Of a DNA stretch of 36,642 bases, positions 1 through 29,770 are shown piece after piece; within the stretch, counting starts at the first letter, position 1; each line of letters opens with the position of its first letter. The stretch covers positions 517,927 through 554,568 of the forward strand of contig BJOX01000096.1 in NCBI GenBank assembly GCA_009731375.1, written 5' to 3'. Both the position numbers and the translations under genes were made by a program. Source of the DNA: Paulinella micropora (lineage: Eukaryota; Cercozoa; Imbricatea; Euglyphida). The notes beneath the pieces are model-generated. The model made no database searches and was not told the DNA's origin. It saw nothing but the letters and a program-made list of their open reading frames with translations.

Positions 1-134
1 CTTCTTCTTCTTCTTCTTCTTCTCCTCCTCCTCCTCCTCCTCCTTCTTCTTCTTCTTCTTCTTCTCCTTTTTCTGCTTTTTCCTCTTCTTCTTCTTCTTC
101 TCCTTCTTCTTCTTCTTCTTCTTCTTCTTTTTCA
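1..134. repeat. CTT/CTC trinucleotide array, polypyrimidine tract
   Basis: Almost pure pyrimidine triplet repeat ending in TTTTTCAG. It runs directly into a copy of the first transporter exon edge at 136, so it probably serves as the polypyrimidine tract of that 3' splice site. Confidence 0.8.
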
Positions 135-135
135 G

Positions 136-18636
<18,501 letters not shown>

Positions 18637-18801
18637 CAGTGAAAAACCGTTAACTGTTAACTTCTAACCGCTGCCAGGGCCGGACGGTCCTGTCTCAGTT
18701 TGCGCCGGGACACAGCAAAGAAAACAAACGAACAAACAAAAACATTATTTAAAAAAATAATAAATAAATAAATAAATAAATAAATTTAAAAAAAAAAGGA
18801 G

Positions 18802-18839
<38 letters not shown>

Positions 18840-18960
18840 AAAGAAAAGAAAAGATAAAGAAAGAAAATAGAAGAAAAGAAAAGAATTTAGAGGAAAAAGA
18901 AAGAAAGGGCAGAAAACAAACAACAAGAAAGAAAGAAGTAAGGAGACAGAAGTCATTATA
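18637..18960. other. Probable 3' flank of transporter: AATAAA cluster and GA/AAAG array
   Basis: A run of AATAAATAAATAAA at about 18756-18786, roughly 120 bases past the stop, offers many polyadenylation signals. GTTAACTGTTAAC near 18648 is palindromic. 18797-18940 is GA and AAAG purine repeat. Confidence 0.5.
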
Positions 18961-21140
18961 CGTCAAACGTTTTTACCCAACAAGTGAAAACTGAGCGAGG
19001 GTTCCATGCAGTCTACGCACGGTTACCCGAACTATTTATTTGAGCCTCCGATACGATATTCAATATTGAATTCCTAGCACGTAGTTGGAAAGCTCTTGTC
19101 CTGTCGGAGCAGCTTTTAGCCTCCGTTACACTAAGTCCCTGAAGTAGTCCTGTCACCTTGTTATTACCAAAGATGATAAATTTCAAAATGTTACAAGTTG
19201 AATAGGTAATTTTGTCATTAATATATACACAAATACGGAAATATTATGTAAAAACTGTTTGCACAGTAGTCGTGATCGGAGCCCCCGCACCCTTTTCGTT
19301 TACCTTTCCTTCTCACACTTCATCTTCCCACTCAATCCTACGAGTCACCTGGCAAGTGTCTGTTAAAAAAGTGATTGCGTACGGTATTTCTAAAAAAATA
19401 GTCGTGACGAATCGGTAACAAATTTAAAGTTACCGATTGGAACAACCAGGGACTTAAAATACTTTTACTAATTAAGGATGGCATCAGCGTTTACATTTCC
19501 ATCACATTGTGATTCATGGAAAACCGACGAGAGATCAAAGTTGGATAGTTTATTATTAATAATATCACTCGAAGGTCCGGCCTGGTCCGCAGTATTGAAA
19601 CCTAAGTTTTCGAAATAGTTATTTATTAATAGAGATGTTTACCAAACCACGACACTGTGATACTGCTCACCCCGGGCTCGGAGTATGCACTGTGTCTAAA
19701 GCTTTTTTACTACCGTACTAGGGCTGCTTCAAATATTAATAGGGCAAGGGCTTGCTTTAAGGCAATGACCGGCTCATGATGATCTGCAATGTGAGCTGCC
19801 AGTGCTCACTACGTAAGTTTTTTAGGCAAGTTTTTGGTGGAGGGAAAGCTGGTTTTATTTCAGTGGTATTAATAGCGAGTGCCAGTGTCTCAGCTCCGAC
19901 CACGACGTAAGTTTTTGATGCAAGTCAAGTTTTTTGTGGAGGGACTCTCGAAGCTGGTTTTATTTCACTTGTAGCGAGTGTGTCTCAGCAGAATTTCAAC
20001 ATCTAGCTAGAAATGAAATAATACTGCCCGGAGTCAGACTGAAAATCAACTTCAATGATTGTAGATATTGTATAGGGGGGAAAAAAGGAACTTGAATTGA
20101 CAGAGCCTCGAAATCCAAACTTGACATCATGAGTCAAATATTATCTGTAGTAAAAAATTTTGTAAATGATAGTAGTAGGTTGGTACTCGGAAAGTTATGA
20201 AAATCCCGGGCCACGGTATTATAGTAGACTGGAAGGGTTCCTCATGAAGTTATGATGATTAGTCCCCGGCTAGTTAGGCCGCCGCTGAGAGCCTGCAGGG
20301 CGGGCCCCGGGGAAAGAGAGCATAGATAGGTAAGATGCTATTATATGGCAAGGTCAGATAGGGTTAGACTCAGGCTCATGATAGGGCAATAGCCGGGCTA
20401 TATAGTCAGACGTGCACTGTCACAGAGAGTGTTAGCTGCAGGAGCAAGACTATAGGGCAGTGAGTGGTTGGGCGGGTATGCAGGAGCAAGCCTCAGTATA
20501 GGGCAGTGAGTGGTTGGGAGGGCGGCGCGCCCCGGGTAATAGGGCTTGAATAGGCTGCCAGGAAGAAAGCCCGCATGGGGACTCGGGCTAGGGGAGCCGA
20601 GTGCTAGGGCAGTAGAGGTGAATAAAATAATTAAGGGCTCAGCAGGCTAGAGCAGGGGAGGGTTGTATTACCAATTGAATCAATCGAACCACTTGAACCA
20701 ATCGAATCAACGGAGCCAATCGAACCAACTGTACCAATCGAATCAATGGGTACTAGCGCGGTAAACCCCTCACCTGGCGGCTATTAAGTGACTATTCGGC
20801 AGGCTGAAAAGTTTAATAAATTTTAACAGTACTTTTCTTTCACCAAGTTCTTATCATAAGTTACTCAGATGACATGCAAGTAGTCACAGTCCCTGTTGAG
20901 TTAAAACAGAATTATGATTCAAAGGCCTGTCCGAGCAGTTTTTAAGTCAAGTTCTGACCGTGACCTGATGCGGCCTAAACCTGGCTACATTTTCGACCGT
21001 TGCATCAGGCGAAATTTTTGCAAAATTTTATCAAAAACTTTCAAACGGTACGGGTCACGCAAAAAAAGGCAGCAGGTCAAAATTCAGACCTGCCCGGAGT
21101 ACTGCCGGAACTGAATTGAATATCACCAGTAATAGGAACA
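18961..21140. other. Unique region between convergent genes, no gene seen
   Basis: About 2.2 kb, largely non-repetitive. Visible structure: an imperfect direct duplication (GTAAGTTTTT...GCTGGTTTTATTTCA) at about 19813-19890 and 19905-19990; a ~55-base tandem duplication at 20437-20520 (GGAGCAAG...TATAGGGCAGTGAGTGGTTGGG); a short tandem of AATCGAA(C/T)CAA at 20668-20752; and CCTGATGC/GCATCAGG arms at 20965 and 21002. A 66-codon frame at 20914-21114 has no recognisable motif. Confidence 0.6.
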
Positions 21141-21537
21141 GCACGTCAAGTTGGCGGACGGTTGGTTAGAAATGAAAATGCTTCCCTTGGGCCCCCAGCC
21201 ATCCGAGGCTGCTCCCCCTTAAAGGCTTGCCACGCCCCCTTCCTCCCTCTTATAGGCTTGCCACNNNNNNNNNNNNNNNNNNNNNNNNNNNNNNNNNNNN
21301 NNNNNNNNNNNNNNNNACACACACACCCTCCCATTCCGTTCCTCCTCCCTCTCGTACGCTTTCATATCTGCACCTCCTCTCCACCTCTTTCACACATATA
21401 CATACACACATACATACATACATACACACTGTACTATGATACACACGTACACACGTACACACATACATACACACATGACTACACACACACACACACACAC
21501 ACATTTCAACACATGATTCTCACACACTTAAAGCTTC

Positions 21538-21575
<38 letters not shown>

Positions 21576-21612
21576 CAGACAGATAGACACACAGATAGAT
21601 GGACAGATAGAT

Positions 21613-21650
<38 letters not shown>

Positions 21651-21654
21651 GGAC

Positions 21655-21722
<68 letters not shown>

Positions 21723-21736
21723 TAGATAGATAATTC
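21141..21736. repeat. Assembly gap, CA/ACAT arrays and GATA array
   Basis: Ns at 21265-21316, CA and ACAC(AT) to 21505, GATA to 21733. This is the 3' flank of the OsmC gene. Confidence 0.85.
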
Positions 21737-21954
21737 TCACGCACTTACAGCTTCGCTGGACCATGCCACGTCTACCTGGCAACCGCTCTTTGCCAGCATG
21801 TACGCGACCGGACAGCGTGCTTCAGTCTGCTCTCGCAAGACTTGCAACTGTTCCGACGATACAACAGACTTGGCATAGACTTTGACGGTCCCTTTCACGT
21901 GAACTAACCCGGCAGGGACTTCGGGTTTCGAGTGAATCGGTGACGACAAAGCGC
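21737..21954 (-). CDS. OsmC exon 7 (last), with RCPV cysteine and stop
   Basis: Acceptor TATGTTAG, then 71 codons and TGA. It contains [35 protein letters not shown] and the closing strand QVDVAW. Only one copy is present. A good donor-like GTAAGT lies ten bases before the stop, so a further exon cannot be excluded, but CPV plus about 20 residues is the usual end for this family. Confidence 0.9.
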
Positions 21955-22008
21955 CTAACATACATAACATAGATACATAGATAGATGCATACATAAATAG
22001 ATAGATAT

Positions 22009-22066
<58 letters not shown>

Positions 22067-23080
22067 GCATACATACATACATACATACATACATACATAC
22101 ATACATACATACATGCATACATGCATACATACATACATAGATACCATACATACCATACATACATACATACATACATACATACATACATACATACATACAT
22201 ACATACATACATACAATACATACATACATACATACATACGTACGTACGTACGTACGTACATACACACATACGTACATACCCCTTTCGTCTCTTACAGCTG
22301 TTAGATCAAATACGATCTTTTCAATGACAACGCGAGGCTTCATTTGCCTGTATGTATGTATCTATGTATGTATGTATGTATGTATGTATCAAATACGATC
22401 TTTTCAATGACAGCGCGAGGCTTCATTTGCCTGTATGTATGTATGTATGTATGTATGTATACATTATGTATATATGTATGTATGTATGTAAGTATGTATA
22501 CATAATGTATGTATGTATGTATGTATGTATGTATGCATGTATGTATGTATGTATGTATGTATGTATGTATGCATGTATGCATGTATGCATGTATGTATGC
22601 ACGTATGTATGTATGTATGTATTTATCGATGTAATTGCCGACATAAATAGCCGTTACTGCAAACAGACCAAAGCGACCAGAAGATGTATGTATGTATGTA
22701 TGTATGTATGTATGCATTTATCCATGTAGCCGCCGACATAAATAGCCGTTACTTGCAAACAGACCAAAGCGGCCAGAAGATGTATGTATGTATGTATGTA
22801 TGTATGTATGTATTTATGTATGTATGTATGTATGAATCTATGAATGTATGTAGGAATGAATGTATGTATGTATGTATGTATGTATGTATGTATGTATGTA
22901 TGTATGTACAAACCTTCCAACATAAATAGCTGTTACTTGCGAACAGCCTAACATACATACATACATACATACATACATACATACATACATACATACCTAT
23001 CAAAGCGGCCAGCAGTGTTTCAACCTAACATTTACATACATACATACATACATATATACATATATACATACATAAACACA

Positions 23081-23114
<34 letters not shown>

Positions 23115-23193
23115 CATACATATATACATATATACGTACATACAGATTATCGTGTATGTTGTATGCATGCATGTAAGCTTATATAATGTAAAA

Positions 23194-23233
<40 letters not shown>

Positions 23234-23252
23234 TATATGTATATATATATAT

Positions 23253-23285
<33 letters not shown>

Positions 23286-24081
23286 AGAGAGAGAGAGAGA
23301 GAAATATATAGAAACATATACATACATATATATATATGTTATATATATATATATATATATTTATATAATATATATATATATATATTACATACACACACAC
23401 ACACATATATATATACATATGTAATATATATATATATATATATAATATATAAACATATGTAATATATATATATACCGGTTGTGGAGCGGTGTCCTGACCC
23501 CCCATTTTCTTAGGAACATCTACATACATACACACATAGATACATACATAGATACATACATACATAAATACGTAAATACGTACGTACATACGTACATACG
23601 TACATACATACATACATACATACATACATACATACATACATACTTGCATGCATGCATGCATGCATGCATACATACATACATACATACATACATACATACA
23701 TACATGCATACATACATACATACATACGTACATACGTGCGTACGTACGTGTACATACATACGTACTACATACATAGATACATAGATACATACATACATAC
23801 ATACATACATTCATACGTACATACATACATACATACATACATACATACATACATACATACACACATACATACATACATACATACATACATACATACACAC
23901 ATACATACATACATACATACATACATACATACATACATACAGACATACAGGCAGACAGACAGACAGACAGACATACATGTATAGAGACATACATACATAC
24001 ATACATACATACATACATACATACATACACATAGATACCTGTCTTCAGAAAGTGTCCTGTGTTAGTTTCCATCTCCACCAC

Positions 24082-24166
<85 letters not shown>

Positions 24167-24883
24167 GAAATATCGACTAATGTCAGAAAAAAGGAGCTTC
24201 TGATTTCGTCAACCAAGGAAGTCTGTGGGTAAAGTATTAACCCGATGCCCAGCTAAGCCGTGATGTTTGCACGGAAGGGACTGATACAGGCAATACCAAA
24301 GCTCCCTAGTACCAGGCGGGGCCAGGGCTCGTTCCATAAAGCGCCCCTTGCAGAACGAGCTCCCACCTCCATTACAGAGGGCCCAGTAAGCAGATGGAGT
24401 TTCGAGACTGTTCGACAGTCTAGTATAAACCGACAGAGCACTGTGGGTTTTATTCCGGGCTCAACAAGCGAGAAAGGGCACCCTGAGGGAACAGGATTGT
24501 GCTTCCCGTCGCTATTTCGGCATGTGACTTATAGGCGTATGGCTAGGCACACATAAGGCACCCCACCACGGGCCCAGCACACCCACACCATCCCCTAATT
24601 CTCTGTCTGTCGACAGATGGCACCCATTTCAAAAAAAATCAAGCCCAAGAGAGGGTCAGTGACACCTCATGGCCTTGGTTCACTTCGTAGAGTAAGTGAT
24701 AGATCAACTGATGAAATATCGACTAATGTCAGAAAAAGGAGCTTCTGATTTCGTCAACCAGGAAGTCTGTGGGTAAAGTATTAACCCGATGCCCAGCTAA
24801 GCCGTGATGTTTGCACGGAAGGGACTGATACAGGCAATACCAAAGCTCCCTAGTACCAGGCGGGGCCAGGGCTCGTTCCATAT

Positions 24884-24936
<53 letters not shown>

Positions 24937-24941
24937 GGATG

Positions 24942-24975
<34 letters not shown>

Positions 24976-25112
24976 CAGATAGACAGACAGACAGGCAGAT
25001 AGATAGATAGATAGATAGACAACAAAATGGAAGTGTGACCGCTGTTTTGGCCATATCCGCGGATCTTATACTCCTTAAGGTGGGTGGTTGCACTGGTGGC
25101 ACTGCGGGCATT
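21737..25112 (-). CDS. OsmC/Ohr-family protein (thiol peroxidase-like), seven exons
   Basis: OsmC/Ohr proteins reduce organic hydroperoxides with a cysteine pair. Exons in transcript order are 25040-25112, 24039-24080, 23476-23519, 22997-23024, 22914-22947, 22280-22347 and 21737-21954. Spliced, they give about 168 residues: [31 protein letters not shown] with [59 protein letters not shown] and a stop. LLAALIGC holds the peroxidatic Cys, and RCPV holds the second. All six junctions agree in phase. Length suits the family (about 140-190). The true start codon and first exon were not found. The introns are ATGT, GATA and TA arrays that carry duplicated exon pieces. The start end is Arg/Ser/Ala-rich, so organelle targeting is possible. 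Confidence 0.9.
21960..22279. repeat. GATA and ACAT arrays (OsmC intron 6)
   Basis: GATA 21980-22060, ACAT 22063-22270 with ACGT and AATAC variants. No exon piece inside. Confidence 0.9.
22280..22347 (-). CDS. OsmC exon 6 ([14 protein letters not shown])
   Basis: Acceptor CATACAG, donor GTATGTAC. Phase 2 in (AG|G gives Arg), phase 1 out. It reads [17 protein letters not shown] then VRDERG. The D-x-RG turn following the strand is the family pattern. A truncated copy is at 22389-22434. Confidence 0.88.
22348..22913 (-). pseudogene. ATGT array with OsmC exon 6 copy and two fused exon 4-5 copies
   Basis: 22389-22434 repeats exon 6 up to IVFD, with one Val to Ala change. 22724-22785 and 22630-22690 read [19 protein letters not shown] and a one-base-deleted relative. 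In these the exon 4 and exon 5 sequences are joined without any intron, with several synonymous differences from the real exons. They lack a usable acceptor and donor. Confidence 0.75.
22914..22947 (-). CDS. OsmC exon 5 ([11 protein letters not shown])
   Basis: Acceptor TATGTTAG, donor GTTTGTAC. 34 nt. It completes Gly from exon 4 and adds [10 protein letters not shown], carrying the first active Cys. Phase 2 out, as exon 6 needs. Confidence 0.85.
22997..23024 (-). CDS. OsmC exon 4 (VETLLAALI)
   Basis: Acceptor AATGTTAG, donor GTATGTATG, i.e. the donor is the start of the ATGT array. 28 nt, nine codons plus one base. ETLLAAL is the family signature before the peroxidatic Cys. Confidence 0.88.
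23025..23475. repeat. ACAT and TA arrays (OsmC intron 3)
   Basis: ACAT/ATATAC 23033-23140, TA-rich 23195-23475 with a GA run at 23284-23302. Confidence 0.9.
23476..23519 (-). CDS. OsmC exon 3 ([15 protein letters not shown])
   Basis: Acceptor TATGTAG, donor GTATATA. 44 nt. With the G from exon 2 it reads [15 protein letters not shown], the D-x-P-x-x-x-GG-x-D-x-x-P-x-P motif preceding ETLLAAL. Confidence 0.9.
23520..24038. repeat. ACAT array with ATGC, ACGT and CAGA variants (OsmC intron 2)
   Basis: Simple array. No exon piece seen. Confidence 0.9.
24039..24080 (-). CDS. OsmC exon 2 ([13 protein letters not shown])
   Basis: Acceptor TATCTAG, donor GTATCTATG. 42 nt, phase 1 in and out. [13 protein letters not shown] fits the strand before the D-x-P motif. 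Confidence 0.8.
24081..24163. repeat. GATA array
   Basis: Simple array at the edge of repeat copy B. Confidence 0.9.
24164..24713 (-). mobile_element. 550-base dispersed repeat, copy B
   Basis: Reverse-complement match to 16492-17043 over its whole length with few differences, in OsmC intron 1. Confidence 0.85.
24710..24882 (-). mobile_element. 550-base dispersed repeat, truncated copy C in tandem
   Basis: Begins GATGAAATATCGACTAATG exactly where copy B ends, sharing the GATGA overlap, and repeats the first ~172 bases of copy B before stopping in a GATA array. Confidence 0.85.
24883..25020. repeat. GATA/GACA array
   Basis: Simple array within OsmC intron 1. Confidence 0.9.
25040..25112 (-). 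CDS. OsmC exon 1 as found ([11 protein letters not shown])
   Basis: Acceptor CCTTGTTGCAG. 24 codons plus one base read [25 protein letters not shown] end the exon at the GT of GTCACA because that gives phase 1, as exon 2 requires; the donor is weak. Upstream on the same strand, 25228-25272 reads VATLHSARSAYTSRTN, perhaps a decayed copy or the missing first exon. Confidence 0.65.
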
Positions 25113-25228
25113 CTGCAACAAGGAACGAACGAACGAACGAACGAACCAACGAACGAACGAACGAACGAACATACGAAAAAAAACAAAAAAATTCAACTGT
25201 GTACGCGGGAAAAAAAAAAAAAAAAAGT
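25113..25228. repeat. AACG array and A run
   Basis: GAAC tetranucleotide 25120-25172 and an A run at 25210-25226, upstream of the OsmC exon. Confidence 0.85.
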
Positions 25229-25274
25229 TAGTTCGGGATGTATATGCACTGCGGGCCGAATGTAAAGTAGCCAC

Positions 25275-25377
25275 CTAGCTATATATGTATCTATCTTTTC
25301 CGTGTTCTATATTTCACATCGCTGTATGCTAGATGTGTCATGATGACGTAGACTATTTTACACATATTACGTACGTA
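25275..25377. other. Unique spacer between divergent genes
   Basis: About 100 unique bases with GTCATGATGACGTAGAC near 25338 (contains TGACGT). It could include promoter sequence for either neighbour. No direct evidence. Confidence 0.3.
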
Positions 25378-25466
<89 letters not shown>

Positions 25467-25490
25467 CTCTATCTCTCTCTCTCACACACA

Positions 25491-25542
<52 letters not shown>

Positions 25543-25558
25543 GTCTGTCTGTCTCTCT

Positions 25559-25633
<75 letters not shown>

Positions 25634-25641
25634 ATATATAC

Positions 25642-25673
<32 letters not shown>

Positions 25674-25690
25674 TATAAACGTACATGCTG
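25378..25690. repeat. TATC, CT and TA arrays
   Basis: TATC to 25465, CT to 25612, TA to 25678. Confidence 0.95.
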
Positions 25691-26412
<722 letters not shown>

Positions 26413-26483
<71 letters not shown>

Positions 26484-26690
26484 GTACATATATACATACA
26501 TATATAAATAAATAAATAAATATATATATATATATATACATACATACATACATACATACATGCATACATACGTACGTACGTACGTACGTACGTACGTACG
26601 TACGTACGTACGTACATACATACATACATACATACATACATACATACATACATACATAACATACATAACATACATAACATATACATACAG
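26413..26690. repeat. CA, TA, ACAT and ACGT arrays
   Basis: CA 26412-26442, TA 26443-26535, ACAT with a striking ACGT block at 26570-26612, ACAT to 26690. Confidence 0.9.
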
Positions 26691-26835
26691 TGGGCCAGTC
26701 GGCCTGTCCAGGTCCAGGTCGAGGTGGAGGGGGATTGTGTTGTTGCTCCGTGCGGTCCGGAAAGTTGCGCGGAAAGTTGTGCGGAAAGTTGTGTGGAAAG
26801 TTGTGCTGGAGGCCCGTCCGGCCCGACACACTGTC
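26691..26835 (+). CDS. Unrecognised coding-like segment with 12-base internal repeat
   Basis: Between CATACAG and CTATC lies GC-rich unique DNA open in all three plus frames. One frame starts PVQVQVEVEGD, echoing [10 protein letters not shown] to the left. A 12-base repeat GGAAAGTTG(C/T)GC/TGC occurs about four times at 26758-26808. In another frame it gives basic amphipathic RKVARKVVRKVVWKVV. I do not recognise the product. Confidence 0.35.
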
Positions 26836-26926
26836 TATCTATGTATGTATGTATGTATGTATGTATGTGTGTACGTATGTATGTATGTATGTATGTATGT
26901 ATGTATGTATGTATGTATGTATGTAT

Positions 26927-27015
26927 CGGACCACACCAGCAGGCAGCTCAAGCAGGCGGAGAAGGTGTGTATGTATGTATGTATGTATGTATGTATATAT
27001 GTATGTACTGTATGC

Positions 27016-27048
<33 letters not shown>

Positions 27049-28033
27049 TCGGACCACACCAGCAGGCAGCTCAAGCAGGCGGAGAAGGTGTGTATGTATG
27101 TATGTATGTATGTATGTATGTATGTACTGTATGTATGTACTGTATGTATGTACTGTATGCATGTACTGTATGTATGTATGTACTGTATGTATGTATGTAT
27201 GTATCGGACCACACCAGCAGGCAGCTCAAGCAGGCGGAGAAGGTGTGTATGTATGTATGTATGTATGTATGCATGTATGTATGTATGTATGTATGTACTG
27301 TATGTATGTACTGTATGTATTTACATATGTATGTCTGTATGTATGTATGTATGTATGTATGTATGTATGCATGTATGTATGTATATATGTATGCATGTAT
27401 GTATGTATCGGACCACACTATTCGGCAGCTCAAGCAGGCGGAGAAGGTGTGTATGTATGTATGTATGTATGTACTGTATGTATGTATGTATGTATGTATG
27501 TATGTATCGGACCACACCAGCAGGCAGCTCAAGCAGGCGGAGAAGGTGTGTATGTATGTATGTATGTATGTATGTATGTACGTACTGTATGTATGTATGT
27601 ACTGTATGTATGTACTGTATGTATGTATTTGTGTATGTATGTATGTATGTATGTATCGGACCACACCAGCAGGCAGCTCAAGCAGGCGGAGAGGGTGTGT
27701 ATGTATGTATGTATGAATGTATGAATGTATGTATGTATGTATGTATGTATGTATGTATCGGACCACACCAGCAGGCAGCTCAAGCAGGCGGAGAAGGTGT
27801 GTATGTATGTATGTATGTATGTATGTACTGTATGTATGTATGTATGGAACCACAGCATTCGGCAGCTCAAGCAGGCGGAGAAGGTGTGTATGTATGTGTG
27901 TATGTAATGTATGTATGTATGTATGTACTGTATGTATGTATGTACTGTATGTATGTACTGTATGTATGTATGTATGTATGTATGTATGTATGTATCGGAC
28001 CACACCAGCAGGCAGCTCAAGCAGGCGGAGAAG
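26927..28033 (+). repeat. Nine copies of a 38-base exon 3' edge (DHTSRQLKQAEK) in ATGT array
   Basis: Units end at 26964, 27087, 27242, 27446, 27545, 27694, 27796, 27883 and 28033, always AGCAGGCGGAGAAG (or GAGAGG) followed by GTGTGT, a donor-like site. In one frame the copies read DHTSRQLKQAEK, DHTIRQLKQAEK or NHSIRQLKQAEK. Between them are ATGT arrays with TGTACTG variants. A tenth piece (GGACCACAAG then GTGTGTG) is at 28133-28148. Confidence 0.7.
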
Positions 28034-28142
28034 GTGTGTATGTATGTATGTATGTAGGTATGTATGTATGTATGTATGTACTGTATGTATGTATGTACTG
28101 TATGTATTTATGTATGTATGTATGTATGTATTGGACCACAAG

Positions 28143-28256
28143 GTGTGTGTTCATCGGCGAGGTGACTGCCAGGCAACGAATTGCGCGCCAGATGCTATGT
28201 ATGTATGTATGTATGTATGTATGTATGCTAATGGCACGAATTGCGCGCCAGATGCT
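28143..28256 (+). CDS. Unrecognised exon fragment (FIGEVTARQRIARQML) and a partial copy
   Basis: 28143-28198 reads CVFIGEVTARQRIARQML and breaks into ATGT. A copy at 28232-28256 reads MARIARQML. It lies downstream of the LKQAEK units, in the same orientation, and may be the next exon of the same gene. I do not recognise the family. Confidence 0.4.
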
Positions 28257-28350
28257 ATGTATGCATGCATGCATGTATGTATGTATGTATGTATGTATGT
28301 ATGTCTGTATGTATGTATGTATGTATGTATGTATGTATGCGTGTACGTTT
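28257..28350. repeat. ATGT array
   Basis: Simple array ending at GTGTACG. Confidence 0.9.
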
Positions 28351-28429
28351 TAAAGAGAGAGACTCTCACATAGTCCCTTAGTCTTCAAGCAGCACAGCAC
28401 ACAAAGCTTACACTCTCTCAAGTTGTGCA

Positions 28430-28860
28430 TATAAGGTCGGGTGAAATTTCGGCCATCTCACCTTTCGGCCTATCGTAAATACGGGGAATTTTGGGCTTAA
28501 GTTTTATTTGTGGACAACAAATGTATCGTAATTACCGGCTGGCCGAAATTCTTCACAACTTTGAGTAACAAAATGTACCGTTATTACGGGATAATTTGTT
28601 CTGGCCGAAAGTTTTCACTTTTCCTTATGTATCATATGAAATAAGGTCGGGTGAAAAATTTCGGCCACGACGTATTTCGGCCAGTGATTTGCCACCGCAG
28701 AATACGTTGATTTCTCGCGAAACTTTGAGTGGCCGGAATTCTTCCCCAAGTTTTTCACCGCAACATACGTTGATTTCTGCCGAAATTTGAGGTGGCCGAA
28801 ACATACGTTGATTTTTGCCGAAATTTTAGGTGGCCGAAATTCTTCACTGGTCCTTCTTAC
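28430..28860. repeat. GGCCGAAA-rich degenerate repeat region
   Basis: The octamer GGCCGAAA or its complement TTTCGGCC occurs about ten times. AAGGTCGGGTGAAA...TTTCGGCCA appears at 28433 and 28642. A 35-40-base unit (CATACGTTGATTTCTGCCGA then AATTTGAGGTGGCCGAAA) repeats about three times at 28700-28845. No open frame. Probably a non-coding transposon remnant. Confidence 0.6.
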
Positions 28861-28925
28861 ATAATTGTTGTTACGTAGCGTGTATTTAGGCGTGATGAAA
28901 TACCTGTTGGTTTCTATATAGCATG

Positions 28926-29172
28926 AATAGAATAAGATAGAATAGATAGAATAGATAGAGTAGATAGAGTAGATAGAATAGATAGAGTAGATAGAGTAGA
29001 TAGAATAGATAGAATAGATAGAATAGATAGAATAGATAGAATAGAATATAGAATAGATAGAATAGATAGAATAGATAGAGTAGATAGAGTAGATAGAATG
29101 GATAGAGTAGATAGAATAGATAGAATAAATAGAATAGATAGAATAGATAGAATACATAGAATAGATAGAGTA
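28926..29172. repeat. GATAGAATA array
   Basis: AGATAGAATAGATAGA(A/G)TA units about 25 times. Confidence 0.9.
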
Positions 29173-29505
29173 TGTATGTATGTATGTATGTATGTACATG
29201 ATGTATGTATGTATGTATGTATGTATGTATGCATGCATGTATGTATGTATATATATATCTTTTCTCTCTTTTCTCTCTTTTCTCTCTTTTCCATACATAC
29301 ATCTATACATATATACATACATACATACACACATACATACATGCATGCATGCATGCATGCATGCATACATACATACATACATACATACATACATACATAC
29401 ACACATACACACATACATACATATAGGAACAGAGCGGAGCGAAATGTACAAGATGGTATGGATAGATAGATAGATAGATAGATAGATAGACAGATAGATA
29501 GATAT

Positions 29506-29544
<39 letters not shown>

Positions 29545-29670
29545 CATAAACAGATAGATAGATAGATAGATAGGTAGGTAGGTAGGTACGTACGTACGTA
29601 CGTACATAGGTGGATAAATAGGGTTAGGGTTGGGTAGATAGGTAGGTAGGTAGGTAGGTAAGTAGGTAGG

Positions 29671-29712
<42 letters not shown>

Positions 29713-29770
29713 TATAGATAGACTGAGAGATAGATAGAGAGAGATAGATAGAGAGATAGATAGATAGATA
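29173..29770. repeat. ATGT, TTTTCTCTC, ACAT, GATA and GGTA arrays
   Basis: ATGT 29173-29250, TTTTCTCTC x3 at 29257-29290, ACAT/ATGC to 29425, unique GGAACAGAGCGGAGCGAAAT near 29427, GATA and GGTA to 29770. TAGGGTTAGGGTTGGG at 29618 is a short telomere-like motif within it. Confidence 0.85.

Noticed and set aside
20914-21114. 66-codon open frame in the unique intergenic region
   Set aside because: No recognised motif, no splice or codon support, and it overlaps CCTGATGC/GCATCAGG arms; likely chance.
26927-28033. Evenly repeated 38-base units that could suggest a CRISPR array
   Set aside because: The spacers are ATGT repeats rather than unique sequences, the context is eukaryotic with introns, and the unit encodes a conserved peptide ending at a GT.
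29618-29634. Telomere repeat (TTAGGG)
   Set aside because: Only about two units within a GATA/GGTA array; too short to mean an interstitial telomere.
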